64,000 nt of DNA from Acidobacteriota bacterium. GTDB taxonomy: Bacteria; Acidobacteriota; Blastocatellia; RBC074. A program made the position numbers and the translations under genes. Every line of letters starts with the position of its first letter. Positions within the stretch are counted from its first letter, which is position 1. Of the stretch, positions 21,237 through 35,890 are shown in pieces. The stretch is taken from NCBI GenBank assembly GCA_016715865.1, contig JADJXM010000010.1, forward strand, positions 124,001 to 188,000. Reading direction: 5' to 3'. The notes under the pieces are model-generated. The model had not been told where the DNA came from. It ran no database searches and was given only the letters and a program-made list of their open reading frames with translations.

Positions 21237-22847
21237 TTATGGCTTCGTAAATGATACGAAAATTCTGGGCACGGGCGCAAGCTTTTCCCGGTAGATTTGA
21301 AGGACGACCGGATCACCCGAACCGAGCCGGTTCAGGACGACTTTGAAATCATCATTATCAAGCACCGGTTTTCGATTGATCTGTTCGATGATGTCATTGA
21401 TCTTAAGTCCTGCATCATCGGCGATGCTCCCGGGATCTACGCGAACGACTCTCACGCCTCGAATAAACGGTTCATCGCCATCCACGGATTTGGGCGGGGT
21501 GAGTGCCTGAAAGCTGATTCCGATATTCTGTTTTTTACGACTTTCCGCGGGCGTCAAAGTATTGCCGGGGCCGATGCGATCGACGGCATCTCTCCCGGGG
21601 CGTCGACCGATTATCACCGATATTTCAGAATTTTTGCCCTCTCGAAAGACCAGCAGGGGAGCGACAGTACCAACCGGGGTCGACGCCACACGCCTGACCA
21701 GATCTTCGTCATCCTTGATGGCGTCTCCGCGATATTTGACGATGATATCACTGGGGCGAAGGCCGGCTTTGGCGGCAGGGCTGACGACGACATTGCCGTC
21801 GACCTCCATGGTTTCCTCCACGTTGCTGACGATCGCGCCTCTGGCGGCTGGAAGCCCATAAACTGCTGCGATCTGAGGCGAGACGCGTTCGGTCAGCGCT
21901 CCGAGAAACCCTCGAATGACCCGTCCGTTGGCAACCAGCTGCCTGTATACCGTGATGGCTTCGGAGGCGGGAAGCGCAAAACTGATGCCATTATAATCAC
22001 CGGTCGATGAAGCGATGGCCGTGTTGATTCCAATCACTTCGCCGGAGAGGTTGATCAATGGCCCGCCGGAGTTGCCTCGATTTATGGCGGCATCGGTTTG
22101 TATAAAAAACTGGAAACCGACACGTTTGTACAGGTCTGTCGAATCGCGATCGCGCGAACTGATGATCCCGGCCGTAACTGTCTGATCGAAACCGAATGGC
22201 GAACCGATCGCCAGAACCCAGTCGCCGACTCGTATCTTTTCGGAATCACCGATGCGTGCGGCGGTCAGCGGAGCCTTCGAATCGACCTTCACCACAGCCA
22301 GATCAGTCTCACGATCCACTCCAACGATATCGGCAAAAAGCTCCGTTCCGTCAAACAGATTGACTTTGATCCGGTCAGCTCCCTGGATGACGTGATGATT
22401 GGTGAGAATGTATCCCGAAGGGTCGACAATCACTCCTGATCCATTGCCTCTTTTGACAGGATCGGCGCCACCGAATGGAATCGATTCGACTGTCGGTCCG
22501 GACATCGAAAACTCATTGTCCCTGCGGTTGCGTGATTGTAATTTGGTGACAGTCGAAATATTGACAACAGAGGGTTCGACCTGTTTCGCGATCTCTACGA
22601 ATGCCGATGAGAGTTCAGAATTTACCTCTCCGATTCCGGCGCGCACTTCGGGCAAGCGACGCTCGATTATTCCGCCGATCAGAATGCCGATTGCCATGAA
22701 GCTGGCTGCCAGAGCGATCAGGTAGGCGAGGAGATTCCGATGTCTGGATCGTCGGTGCGACGCGATCAATCCTTTCGCATCCAGCATCTCTGAGCCTTCA
22801 TCAACTCGACGCGTTTCTTCGTCTTGTGGCGTACCGGTGGTGCTCAT
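21237..22847 (-). CDS. HtrA/DegP-type serine protease, membrane anchored
   Basis: A cytoplasmic N-terminus of about 38 residues precedes one membrane span (about 39-62). The trypsin-like domain has H152 in NHHVI, D182 in ETDLAV and S260 in RGNSGGP, a complete triad. Two PDZ domains follow. The protein of 536 residues would face the periplasm and degrade misfolded envelope proteins. The ATG has no strong Shine-Dalgarno. The 297-bp spacer upstream (22848-23144) holds no gene. Confidence 0.93.
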   Translation of the reverse strand: MSTTGTPQDEETRRVDEGSEMLDAKGLIASHRRSRHRNLLAYLIALAASFMAIGILIGGIIERRLPEVRAGIGEVNSELSSAFVEIAKQVEPSVVNISTVTKLQSRNRRDNEFSMSGPTVESIPFGGADPVKRGNGSGVIVDPSGYILTNHHVIQGADRIKVNLFDGTELFADIVGVDRETDLAVVKVDSKAPLTAARIGDSEKIRVGDWVLAIGSPFGFDQTVTAGIISSRDRDSTDLYKRVGFQFFIQTDAAINRGNSGGPLINLSGEVIGINTAIASSTGDYNGISFALPASEAITVYRQLVANGRVIRGFLGALTERVSPQIAAVYGLPAARGAIVSNVEETMEVDGNVVVSPAAKAGLRPSDIIVKYRGDAIKDDEDLVRRVASTPVGTVAPLLVFREGKNSEISVIIGRRPGRDAVDRIGPGNTLTPAESRKKQNIGISFQALTPPKSVDGDEPFIRGVRVVRVDPGSIADDAGLKINDIIEQINRKPVLDNDDFKVVLNRLGSGDPVVLQIYREKLAPVPRIFVSFTKP

Positions 22848-23144
22848 ATTGTTAAATTTGCGACTGGTTAACCTGTCTGGGGCAAATGATTGTTACCTGT
22901 TACTATTCGGGATCTGGATTGTAGCAGTCGGGCACCTGAATTTCCCGTTTCAACGTCGCGGATTATAGCAAAGAATGTGGTTCGATTTACAGCCCGGTTT
23001 ATTGAATGCATATCAACCGGTTCGCGATATTTGTGCTTTTCTCACGTATCTTATTGTATATAAAATAGTTAGGGCTTATGATGTGTAATCGGAGAAGCTC
23101 GATAAATCAACTCTATTAATGACCATTTATGGAGGTCAAACCCC

Positions 23145-25019
23145 ATGAGAACGACCAAACCTATATTCGGCTTATTGTTTATCCTGTTGCTGGCGACGAC
23201 CGGGTTGATTCAATCTTCCGTCGCGCAACAGGCGACTCCTGATAGATTCGAAGTCAAGGCGCATTATCTCAAAAACGAGTATCAACTGGCGATGCGCGAC
23301 GGGACGAAACTGTTCACGAGTGTTTATCTGCCCCGCGATCAAACGCGGAAGTATCCGATAATGATGCTGCGAACGCCTTATAGTGTCGCTCCGTATGGCG
23401 CCAACAGCTATAGGTCTTCGCTTGGCCCATCGGATCTGTTAATGAAAGAGGGCTTTATCTTTGTTTATCAGGATGTGCGCGGCCGAAATATGTCAGAGGG
23501 CGATTTCAACTGGATGAACCCATTCAAACCAGCAAAGAGAGGCCCCTCGGATGCAGACGAATCGACTGATACGTGGGACACGATAGAATGGTTGCTCAAG
23601 AATATTCCAAACCATAACGGCCGCGTAGGAATGTGGGGCATCTCTTATCCCGGGCATTATGCGGCGCAGGCTTTGATCGACCCGCATCCGGCTTTGAAAG
23701 CTGTTTCACCGCAAGCGCCGATGGCCGACAACTGGCTGGGCGACGATATGCATCACAATGGAGCCTTCTTCCTGCCGCACGCATTCAACTTCATTATCAG
23801 CTTCGGCCGCCCTAGATCGGGCCCCGAACAACAGCAGGGGCAACGGTTCGATCATGGTACGAATGACGGTTACCGATTCTTTCTCGAGATGGGTTCGTTG
23901 GCCAACGCCAATAAACTATATATGAAAGATGAGATCAGGCTCTGGAATGAATGGATGGAGCACGGTGATTATGACGAATACTGGCAAAAGCAGAATGTCC
24001 CGCAACACCTCAAGAAAGTCACGCCGGCTGTCATGACCGTCGGCGGCTGGTTTGATGCGGAAGATGTATACGGCCCCGTTGCCGTCTACTCAGCCATCGA
24101 AAAGAACAACCCAAAGGCCTGGAACGTTCTGGTGCAGGGGCCCTGGTGTCACGGATGCTGGTCGAGAGGCACTGGTGAACGGCTTGGCGGGGCGGCTTTC
24201 GGTTCATCTACATCAGAGTTCTATCGAGTCAACATCGAATATCCCTTTTTCATGCACTTCCTCAAGGAGAAGGGAGAGATGAAGTTGCCCGAGGCCTATG
24301 TTTTCGAGACCGGATCGAATGTCTGGAAGGCCTATACGTCATGGCCGCCGGTCAACACGTCGGAAAAATCGCTGTTTTTTCACGAGAAGGGCCGGCTTTC
24401 ATTTGATGCCCCGGCGAGAGTCTCGGGCCCGGCATACGACGAATATCTCAGTGATCCGAACAAGCCAGTTCCGTATCTCAATGAGCTGACGAGCATGATG
24501 AAGTACGAATACATGACATCCGATCAGCGCTTTGCGGCGACGAGGCCGGACGTGCTGGTCTATCAGACCGAGGTTTTAACCGAAGATGTGACGGTTGTCG
24601 GTCCGATCAAAGTCAACCTCTTTGCCTCGACCTCGGGGACCGACTCGGATTTCGTCGTCAAGCTGATTGATCTCTATCCGACGCGAACCGTGGATCCGAT
24701 GGACGGGTATCAGATGCTGATCCGCGGAGAGCCGATGCGGGCAAAATACCGTAAGAGCTGGTCGCGTCCGGAACCGTTGAAGGCCAATGCGATTACATCG
24801 ATCCCGTTTACTATGCCTGATATAAACCACACATTCAGGAAGGGGCATCGAATCATGATCCATGTTCAGAGCAGCTGGTTCCCGCTGGTCGATCGTAACC
24901 CGCAGCAGTTCCTGAACATCTACCAGGCGAAGGATGACGATTTCCAAAAGGCTATCCAGAAGATCTATCGATCTCCGAGGTTCAGCTCGAACCTGACAAT
25001 CAAGGTGCTTTCGAAATAG
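23145..25019 (+). CDS. secreted CocE/NonD family hydrolase (X-Pro dipeptidyl-peptidase type)
   Basis: A signal peptide (residues 1-28) leads into an alpha/beta-hydrolase domain with nucleophile S167 in WGISYPGH. A likely acid lies in GGWFDAED and a likely His in GPWCHG. A C-terminal jelly-roll domain follows (VVGPIKVNLFASTSG). The family includes cocaine esterase, acyl-amino-ester hydrolases and X-Pro dipeptidyl-peptidases, so the substrate is an ester or peptide outside the cytoplasm. GGAGG lies 9 nt ahead of the ATG. It is probably monocistronic, with a strong terminator after it. Confidence 0.88.
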   Translation: MRTTKPIFGLLFILLLATTGLIQSSVAQQATPDRFEVKAHYLKNEYQLAMRDGTKLFTSVYLPRDQTRKYPIMMLRTPYSVAPYGANSYRSSLGPSDLLMKEGFIFVYQDVRGRNMSEGDFNWMNPFKPAKRGPSDADESTDTWDTIEWLLKNIPNHNGRVGMWGISYPGHYAAQALIDPHPALKAVSPQAPMADNWLGDDMHHNGAFFLPHAFNFIISFGRPRSGPEQQQGQRFDHGTNDGYRFFLEMGSLANANKLYMKDEIRLWNEWMEHGDYDEYWQKQNVPQHLKKVTPAVMTVGGWFDAEDVYGPVAVYSAIEKNNPKAWNVLVQGPWCHGCWSRGTGERLGGAAFGSSTSEFYRVNIEYPFFMHFLKEKGEMKLPEAYVFETGSNVWKAYTSWPPVNTSEKSLFFHEKGRLSFDAPARVSGPAYDEYLSDPNKPVPYLNELTSMMKYEYMTSDQRFAATRPDVLVYQTEVLTEDVTVVGPIKVNLFASTSGTDSDFVVKLIDLYPTRTVDPMDGYQMLIRGEPMRAKYRKSWSRPEPLKANAITSIPFTMPDINHTFRKGHRIMIHVQSSWFPLVDRNPQQFLNIYQAKDDDFQKAIQKIYRSPRFSSNLTIKVLSK

Positions 25020-25039
25020 AGTCATGTAATACATGCATG

Positions 25040-25071
25040 AAAAAAGGGGAGCCAAATGGCCCCCCTTTTTT
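25040..25071 (+). terminator. strong bidirectional intrinsic terminator
   Basis: The stem AAAAAAGGGGAGCC / GGCCCCCCTTTTTT (one mismatch, 4-nt loop AAAT) lies between the convergent hydrolase and TPR genes. The T runs on both strands make it a rho-independent terminator in both directions. Confidence 0.9.
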
Positions 25072-25090
25072 CCGGTGCTCCAGGCAACAG

Positions 25091-26341
25091 TTATGGTTTC
25101 TTTTTAGCAGGGGCTCTTCTCCTGCCAGCATCAGAAGAGGGGGCCTTCAAATTGTTTCCAACCACAAGGTCTTTGATGACAGCCTTGACTTCAGCCGTGC
25201 GAGGATCCGATTCAGGAGCCGTGTCGATGAACTTTTGAAGTGTATCGGCGGATTCCTGGAACTTGGCGACGCTGGCAAAGGCCAGACCGAGTTTGTAAAG
25301 CGCCTCGATGTTATTGGGATCGCCGGCGAGAATAGCCTGATATGCAGTCACCGCTTCTTCGGCCATACCGGACTCGAAGTAGGTCTCAGCTGCTTTCAAT
25401 TCGAAAGATTTCTTGTCATCCGCGCTATCGGTCAACGCCGCTGCTTCCTTGTAATCGCTGACCGCTTTCGGGGCAGCGTCCATGACTCCAAGGCGTTTGG
25501 CCAGCAGCGATTCGGCATCGGCCCTGATCTTCAGATACTGGCTTTTGGTCTTCTTGGCGAGGGGGCCCTTGGCCGGATCGCTCATTGACGTTTCGTTCAG
25601 TGCGATGGCTTTGTCGATGGCGGTGATCGAATCGTTGAAATCCTGCTTGGCCGGATCTCGCTTCGACATATCCTTCAAGCTCTCGTTGATGTTCGTCACG
25701 CCACGGTTGTAGTGAGCCAGTGCCAGGTTACCCCAGATAGCCTGCTGCTCGGGATCGAGTTTAGCGGCCTCGGTATATGCTGTGATCGCGCCGTTATAGT
25801 CCTTGTTCGCGGCGAGTTGCTGGCCTTGTTCGAAAGATTTCTTCATGCCCTCGAAATCGGCCTTCTGTTTTTCTATCTCGGCCTTCTTCTTTTCATAATC
25901 GGCCTGTTGCTTTTTGATCTCCTCGGCGCTCAGCTGTTTTTGCGGTCCGGCTGGCGTACCGGCCTGTATTCGCTTGACATCATCCATCGTCAGTTTTCGA
26001 CCATCTCCGGCCTGAAGTTCAACCTTGATCATTTCACCGGTGGGTCGAATACCAGTCAGGAAGTACGGAGCGCAATCCGGCGCCGAGACAAGGATGGTGT
26101 AGGTTCCGACATAGGGCACACCGGCGTGCAGGAAAGTCCCCTTTTTGTCGGACTTAACCGGGTAACTGCCCTTGATGTCGGTGCGCTCGATGCGAACTTC
26201 GGCGCCGACGATCGGCTCGCCTGAGCCGGCCTTGACAACCGTCCCTTCGATCCTGCCAACCTGAGCGGAAACCGAAATCGACGCCAGGACAAGCATCGCA
26301 AATCCTGAGAATGCCGTCACAATGTTCTTGATCTTCATCAT
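25091..26341 (-). CDS. secreted TPR protein with carboxypeptidase-regulatory-like domain
   Basis: A signal peptide ends near SVSAQ. Residues ~27-115 form a carboxypeptidase-regulatory-like beta sandwich (GRIEGTVVKAGSGEPIVGAEVRI). A Lys/Glu/Gln-rich coiled coil of about 35 residues follows. Several TPRs come next (DYNGAITAYTEAAKLD, ALYKLGLAFASVAKF), and the tail is basic (RRRAPAKKK). It probably scaffolds an envelope complex. GGAGG precedes the start. Confidence 0.8.
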   Translation of the reverse strand: MMKIKNIVTAFSGFAMLVLASISVSAQVGRIEGTVVKAGSGEPIVGAEVRIERTDIKGSYPVKSDKKGTFLHAGVPYVGTYTILVSAPDCAPYFLTGIRPTGEMIKVELQAGDGRKLTMDDVKRIQAGTPAGPQKQLSAEEIKKQQADYEKKKAEIEKQKADFEGMKKSFEQGQQLAANKDYNGAITAYTEAAKLDPEQQAIWGNLALAHYNRGVTNINESLKDMSKRDPAKQDFNDSITAIDKAIALNETSMSDPAKGPLAKKTKSQYLKIRADAESLLAKRLGVMDAAPKAVSDYKEAAALTDSADDKKSFELKAAETYFESGMAEEAVTAYQAILAGDPNNIEALYKLGLAFASVAKFQESADTLQKFIDTAPESDPRTAEVKAVIKDLVVGNNLKAPSSDAGRRRAPAKKKP

Positions 26342-26459
26342 TGGTCCTCCGTGTCTGCAATAAACAGCGGCTGCAAAAAAGTATTTAAAAAGATGACGAA
26401 ATGATTCTAACTTTGAGCCGCAAAGATTTCAATCGTCCTGGTCGATTAAGACGGCAGTA

Positions 26460-27164
26460 TTATTCCCTCTTTTTATAGGGGATTGGGTCGATTAATCCGG
26501 CCTGCTGAAATCCGCGGAGGCGTAGTGCACAACTGTCGCAATCTCCGCATGCGATTTCTGTCTCCCTGTAGCAGGACCAACTCAGGTGAAGCGGCGCGCC
26601 GAGCTCGACCCCCCGGAGCACGATCTCACTTTTTTTCAGGTGAATGACCGGTGTCACGATTCGGATTTGTGTCTCGGGTTTTGTTCCGACCTCGATCAAT
26701 CGGTTGAAGACTTCGTAAAATTCCGGACGACAATCTGGATATCCAGAGCTGTCTTCCTCGACGGCTCCGATATAAATTCGATTGAATTCGATCACTTCTG
26801 CCCAGCTGACCGCAATCGACAGCAGATGTGCATTTCGAAAGGGAACATACGAGGTCGGAATCTCCTTCATTTCAAGATCTGCCTTGCTGACTTCGATCCG
26901 ACTGTCTGTCAATGAAGATCCACCGATCTGTGCCAGATGCGAGATGTCTGTGGCAAGGCGTCGTTCGATCCGATAGAAATCGGTGATCTGCTCGAAAGCC
27001 TGAAGCTCTCTGGCCTCGGTTCGCTGTCCGTAACTGACATGGAGGGCCGCAATTTCATCGCATTCCTGCACGGCAATGGCAGCAGTAACACAGCTGTCCA
27101 TACCCCCGCTGGCAAGGACTATGGCTTTGATTCTGTCTTTCAACTTTTTACTTTCAACTTTCAA
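26460..27164 (-). CDS. queC: 7-cyano-7-deazaguanine synthase
   Basis: QueC converts 7-carboxy-7-deazaguanine to preQ0 with ATP and ammonia, on the way to queuosine. The PP-loop SGGMDS is near residues 19-24. Zinc-binding cysteines are in SWSCYRE and ACGDCDSCALR. The frame opens with TTG at 27162-27164, which lies in a heptamer array, so the first codons (KVESKKLK) are encoded by repeat sequence. An internal start just before IKAIVLASGG is also possible. It follows queE by 1 bp. Confidence 0.93.
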   Translation of the reverse strand: MKVESKKLKDRIKAIVLASGGMDSCVTAAIAVQECDEIAALHVSYGQRTEARELQAFEQITDFYRIERRLATDISHLAQIGGSSLTDSRIEVSKADLEMKEIPTSYVPFRNAHLLSIAVSWAEVIEFNRIYIGAVEEDSSGYPDCRPEFYEVFNRLIEVGTKPETQIRIVTPVIHLKKSEIVLRGVELGAPLHLSWSCYRETEIACGDCDSCALRLRGFQQAGLIDPIPYKKRE

Positions 27165-27165
27165 C
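27138..27165 (-). repeat. heptamer array at the queE-queC junction
   Basis: Four consecutive 7-bp units (TTTCAAC, TTTTTAC, TTTCAAC, TTTCAAC on the plus strand) follow the queE stop codon. They overlap the putative start of queC. This member has no visible opposite arm nearby. It supplies or displaces the N-terminal codons and the ribosome-binding region of queC. Confidence 0.75.
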
Positions 27166-27807
27166 TCATACGCCTGTCGCCTCAGGACCCCAGATGTATT
27201 TGTGTAGTTGCAGTTGCAATCTTGCTCCGATGCCGGATTCCAGAATCCAGGCTGCGAACTCTTTCAGATCGACAGCTCCCCAGACGGGAGACAGCAGCGG
27301 CGCCGGAATCCGTTTATCGAGGTCAAATTTTCGAATGACCTCAACGGCATAGTCGAAGTCGATACGATCGCCGATGACGAACTTTATTTCATCGCGTGGG
27401 CCGAGGCGATCGAGATTGGGCCAGTAATTTTGTTCGGCTTCTCCGCTGCCAGGACATTTGACATCAATAATCTTGATCGCTCTCTCATCGACGATGCTGG
27501 TATCCAGGCTGCCACCGGTCTCGATCAGAACCGTGTAACCCAGATCGCAGAGTCGCGTGACCAGTTCGCAGACTGGCTTTTTTTGGACCAGAGGCTCTCC
27601 GCCAGTGATCTCGACCAGCCGGCAGCCGTAACTTTCGACATGTTCGATCACCTCGTCGAGGCTCATCTCAGACCCGCCGCTGAACGTATACTCGCTGTCG
27701 CACCATGTGCATCTCAGATTGCACCAAGTTAAACGAACGAACACGCAGGGCAGTCCCGCGAATGAAGATTCTCCCTGAATCGAATAAAAAATCTCAGTGA
27801 TGCGCAT
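27166..27807 (-). CDS. queE: 7-carboxy-7-deazaguanine synthase (radical SAM)
   Basis: QueE rearranges 6-carboxytetrahydropterin to 7-carboxy-7-deazaguanine. The radical-SAM cluster motif C-x3-C-x2-C is in TWCNLRCTWCDS (residues ~28-39), with GGEPL following. Length (213) and the N-terminal IFYSIQGESSFAGLP are typical. Together with queC it gives two steps of preQ0 synthesis; queD and folE-type genes must lie elsewhere. Confidence 0.93.
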   Translation of the reverse strand: MRITEIFYSIQGESSFAGLPCVFVRLTWCNLRCTWCDSEYTFSGGSEMSLDEVIEHVESYGCRLVEITGGEPLVQKKPVCELVTRLCDLGYTVLIETGGSLDTSIVDERAIKIIDVKCPGSGEAEQNYWPNLDRLGPRDEIKFVIGDRIDFDYAVEVIRKFDLDKRIPAPLLSPVWGAVDLKEFAAWILESGIGARLQLQLHKYIWGPEATGV

Positions 27808-27871
27808 GCTTGATACCGCTTATATTTTGTGAGATTGCGTGAGGTGAGGCAAGTGACTGACGTGGAAAAAT

Positions 27872-27908
27872 AAAGGAAGGCCGATCGCTTGCGGATCCGC
27901 CTTCCTTT
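27872..27908 (-). terminator. intrinsic terminator of the DinB-like gene
   Basis: A 10-bp perfect stem (AAAGGAAGGC / GCCTTCCTTT) encloses 17 nt. On the minus strand it is followed by TTTATTTTT, 23 nt after the DinB-like stop codon. Confidence 0.8.
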
Positions 27909-27930
27909 GGATCAGATATGAAAAAGCTGG

Positions 27931-28524
<594 letters not shown>

Positions 28525-28782
28525 AGATTCTCCTTTTGTCCGTTTAATGACTGTTGTTGATCTCTGTGCAGAGAAGATGTGCTCTGCACACGAACTTACG
28601 AAATGTTATGCGGTCAGGTTTCGTCCGGAACAGTTTGTCTTCAATAAAATTATGTGAAAAGTTCGCGCCCTGGAATTATAAACTCTGGAAAACTGTTTCG
28701 CCACGACAGCTTAGTGCATGCTAGACTCTTTCGTCAGTACGAATACTTACACTGCGGTCGCCATTGAATATAAAGTAACGAT

Positions 28783-30756
<1,974 letters not shown>

Positions 30757-30839
30757 TGCGGGTTTGCCTGATTCAATCAGGACGCGTAAACTGATCGGTC
30801 CGGATCGGTTCTGAAAATCAAAAATCAGGAGAATACTCA

Positions 30840-32258
<1,419 letters not shown>

Positions 32259-32280
32259 TGGGCATATAAATTGAGGGATT

Positions 32281-32679
32281 ATGGTTTCGATTGAGTTGAC
32301 GCGACGAATACGCTGGGCGGATGCAGACGCTGCGCACCGGCTGCATTTTCCGCGGATATTCGAGTACTTCGAGGAAGGCGAGACAGAATTACTCCGTTCG
32401 CTCGGGATCTCGATGTACGATGAATCCGAATACGGTTTTCCCAGAAAGCATGTCGAGGCGGTCTTTCATAAGGTGCTGCCGCTGGACGCGCCATTTATCA
32501 TGCGTGTCTCAGTCGGAAAGCTTGGTCGAACATCGATCAGGTACGATTTTCATATTTTCAAGGACGAGGCGAAAGAGGAACTTGCAATCGATGGGACGAT
32601 GACTGTTGTCTCAGTCAGGGATAATGTTCCCGTCGAGTTGCCGGAACCGCTCCGTCGGGCTCTGAGTGGAGGAGGATGA
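32281..32679 (+). CDS. hotdog-fold acyl-CoA thioesterase (YbgC/4HBT type)
   Basis: The 132-residue protein starts with the 4HBT signature RIRWADADAAHRLHFPRIFEY, with the catalytic-type Asp in WADAD. Members hydrolyse acyl-CoA thioesters in the cytoplasm. The stop codon directly abuts the ATG of the next gene, so the pair is translationally linked. YbgC is often part of tol-pal operons; here the tol locus is 4 kb further on. Confidence 0.85.
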   Translation: MVSIELTRRIRWADADAAHRLHFPRIFEYFEEGETELLRSLGISMYDESEYGFPRKHVEAVFHKVLPLDAPFIMRVSVGKLGRTSIRYDFHIFKDEAKEELAIDGTMTVVSVRDNVPVELPEPLRRALSGGG

Positions 32680-33690
32680 ATGAAAGCGATCGTATTGCGC
32701 GAGCTGGGTGATGTCGAAAATTTGAAACTTGAGGAGATGCCGGATCCACAACCTGGGTCAGACGAAGTCGTTGTTCGACTCAAGGCGGCTGCTCTCAATC
32801 ACCGTGATGTCTTCATCATTCAAAAACTCTATCCGAACATAAAGCTTCCTGCGATTCTGGGAAGCGACGGGGCCGGCGTAGTCGAATCGATCGGTGAGGC
32901 AGTCGATCCGGCCTGGCTGGGGCGCGAAGTCGTCATCGAGCCGGGACTCGATTGGGGGCCCGATGATCATCTTCAGGCACGCGGCTATCGCATACTTGGA
33001 ATGCCAGAGGACGGCACATTCGCCGAAAAAATTCGGATTCCCGCGGCCAATCTTCATCCGAAGCCTCCGCACCTTTCGTTCGAAGAAGCCGCCGGATTGC
33101 CCCTGGCCGGCCTGACCGCTTTCAGATCCGTATCCACACGCGCCAAAGTGCAGGCCGGCGAAACAGTGCTGGTCACAGGCATCGGCGGTGGTGTGGCTCT
33201 CTTTGCGATGCAGATTGCTCGACAGCTTGGGGCCCGCGTCATTGTCACTTCGAGCAGCGATGAAAAGCTCGAGATGGCTAAAAAACTCGGCGCTGAGGGC
33301 GGAGCCAATTACAAGAACCCGGATTGGGGCAAGGAAGTCGTCGCGCTTTCGGGAGGCGCCGGACCGGACGTCATCATAGACAGCGCCGGAGGCGAGACGC
33401 TGGAAACCGCCGTTAAAATCATTAAACCCGCAGGCCGTATCGTTTTTTATGGCGCCACCACGGGACTGGCCAGGAACCTCGATCTATACAGGTTCTTCTT
33501 CAAACAGCTGACGATGATGGGAACTACGATGGGCAGTCCACGTGAATTCGCTTCGCTTGTAAAAATGTATACGGATGCCGGCCTGACACCGGTCATAGAT
33601 CACGTTTTTCCACTGGCCGAGGCACCGCAAGCGCACCGACGGATGGCCCAGGCCGGCCAGTTCGGCAAGATCGTCCTGAAGATCGAATAA
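32680..33690 (+). CDS. zinc-type MDR alcohol dehydrogenase / quinone oxidoreductase-like
   Basis: A GroES-like N-terminal domain (SDEVVVRLKAAALNHRDV) and a Rossmann domain with dinucleotide motif TGIGGGVALFAMQIA define a medium-chain dehydrogenase. The structural zinc cysteines are missing, as in the quinone-oxidoreductase branch. The substrate is unknown; an NADPH-dependent enone or quinone reduction is typical. GGAGG overlaps the end of the thioesterase gene. Confidence 0.88.
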   Translation: MKAIVLRELGDVENLKLEEMPDPQPGSDEVVVRLKAAALNHRDVFIIQKLYPNIKLPAILGSDGAGVVESIGEAVDPAWLGREVVIEPGLDWGPDDHLQARGYRILGMPEDGTFAEKIRIPAANLHPKPPHLSFEEAAGLPLAGLTAFRSVSTRAKVQAGETVLVTGIGGGVALFAMQIARQLGARVIVTSSSDEKLEMAKKLGAEGGANYKNPDWGKEVVALSGGAGPDVIIDSAGGETLETAVKIIKPAGRIVFYGATTGLARNLDLYRFFFKQLTMMGTTMGSPREFASLVKMYTDAGLTPVIDHVFPLAEAPQAHRRMAQAGQFGKIVLKIE

Positions 33691-33734
33691 GTTGCACACT
33701 CTTCAAATAATTTCACCACCTCCGATTCCCGCAT

Positions 33735-33764
33735 TTGGCTAAATTCGGCACTCCGTGCTACACT
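33735..33764 (+). promoter_or_regulatory. candidate promoter of atpD-atpC
   Basis: TTGGCT, an 18-nt spacer and TACACT lie about 160 nt ahead of atpD in a 236-bp spacer. Both boxes match consensus at four of six positions. No other gene is seen in the spacer. Confidence 0.35.
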
Positions 33765-33926
33765 CCATTTCTTTAACTGAGCAATCATAAGTTCACCTGC
33801 GACTTGAGTTGGGCTACCGGGCTGGATGGCAGCGGATCGCTATCAAATATACTTAAATACCGGTGATTCTGTAATTTGGACCCAGGCCCTCGAAGTTGCC
33901 AATTACGAAGGAGTTAAGAGAATCAT

Positions 33927-35378
<1,452 letters not shown>

Positions 35379-35391
35379 TTGAAGACGAATT

Positions 35392-35802
35392 ATGGCGGAA
35401 AAAATCAAGTTGGAAGTTGTCACCCCGGAAAGACTGGTTCTCAGCGAATTGGTTGATGAAGTTGTCGTTCCGGGGCTCGGCGGTGAGCTGGGCATTCTAC
35501 CCAATCACACCGCATTGATCTCCCAGTTGAAGACAGGGATTCTGACTTATCGAACGGGGACCGAAAAAAGGCTCATGCACGTCAGCGGCGGATTTGCAGA
35601 GGTGCTGCCCGATCAGGTCTCAGTCATGTCGGATGTCGCTGAACGATCCGAGGAGATAGATCTGGATCGGGCGCAGCGGGCTCTCGAACGGGCGGAAAAA
35701 CGCATTGCCCAAAACGGCGGCGATTTCGATTTCGATCGTGCCGAACTGAAGCTGCAGCGCGCTATGATACGCATTCAACTGGCGGCCAAGGGGCAGGGAT
35801 AA
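35392..35802 (+). CDS. atpC: F1F0 ATP synthase subunit epsilon
   Basis: Epsilon is the rotor-stalk subunit that couples and inhibits F1. The N-terminal beta sandwich (LEVVTPERLVLSE, VPGLGGELGILPNH) is followed by a C-terminal helical hairpin (LDRAQRALERAEKRI). It lies 13 bp after atpD. Length is 136 residues, as usual. Confidence 0.96.
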   Translation: MAEKIKLEVVTPERLVLSELVDEVVVPGLGGELGILPNHTALISQLKTGILTYRTGTEKRLMHVSGGFAEVLPDQVSVMSDVAERSEEIDLDRAQRALERAEKRIAQNGGDFDFDRAELKLQRAMIRIQLAAKGQG

Positions 35803-35838
35803 TTCCCTGCCGGCCCCGTTAAAAACGAGCTGACAGAC

Positions 35839-35878
35839 GCGAAAAACACCGGATTCCGATGGGATCTAATGTTTTCGC
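35839..35878 (+). terminator. hairpin after atpC
   Basis: GCGAAAAACA at 35839-35848 pairs with TGTTTTCGC at 35870-35878 (one bulged A). It lies in the short gap between convergent atpC and the BamE-like gene and is a weak candidate terminator for either. Confidence 0.4.
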
Positions 35879-35890
35879 TGCTGATTAATG

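Noticed and set aside
27808..27930. preQ1 riboswitch ahead of queE
   Set aside because: The spacer upstream of queE on the minus strand holds the terminator of the DinB-like gene, and no preQ1 aptamer motif was recognised.
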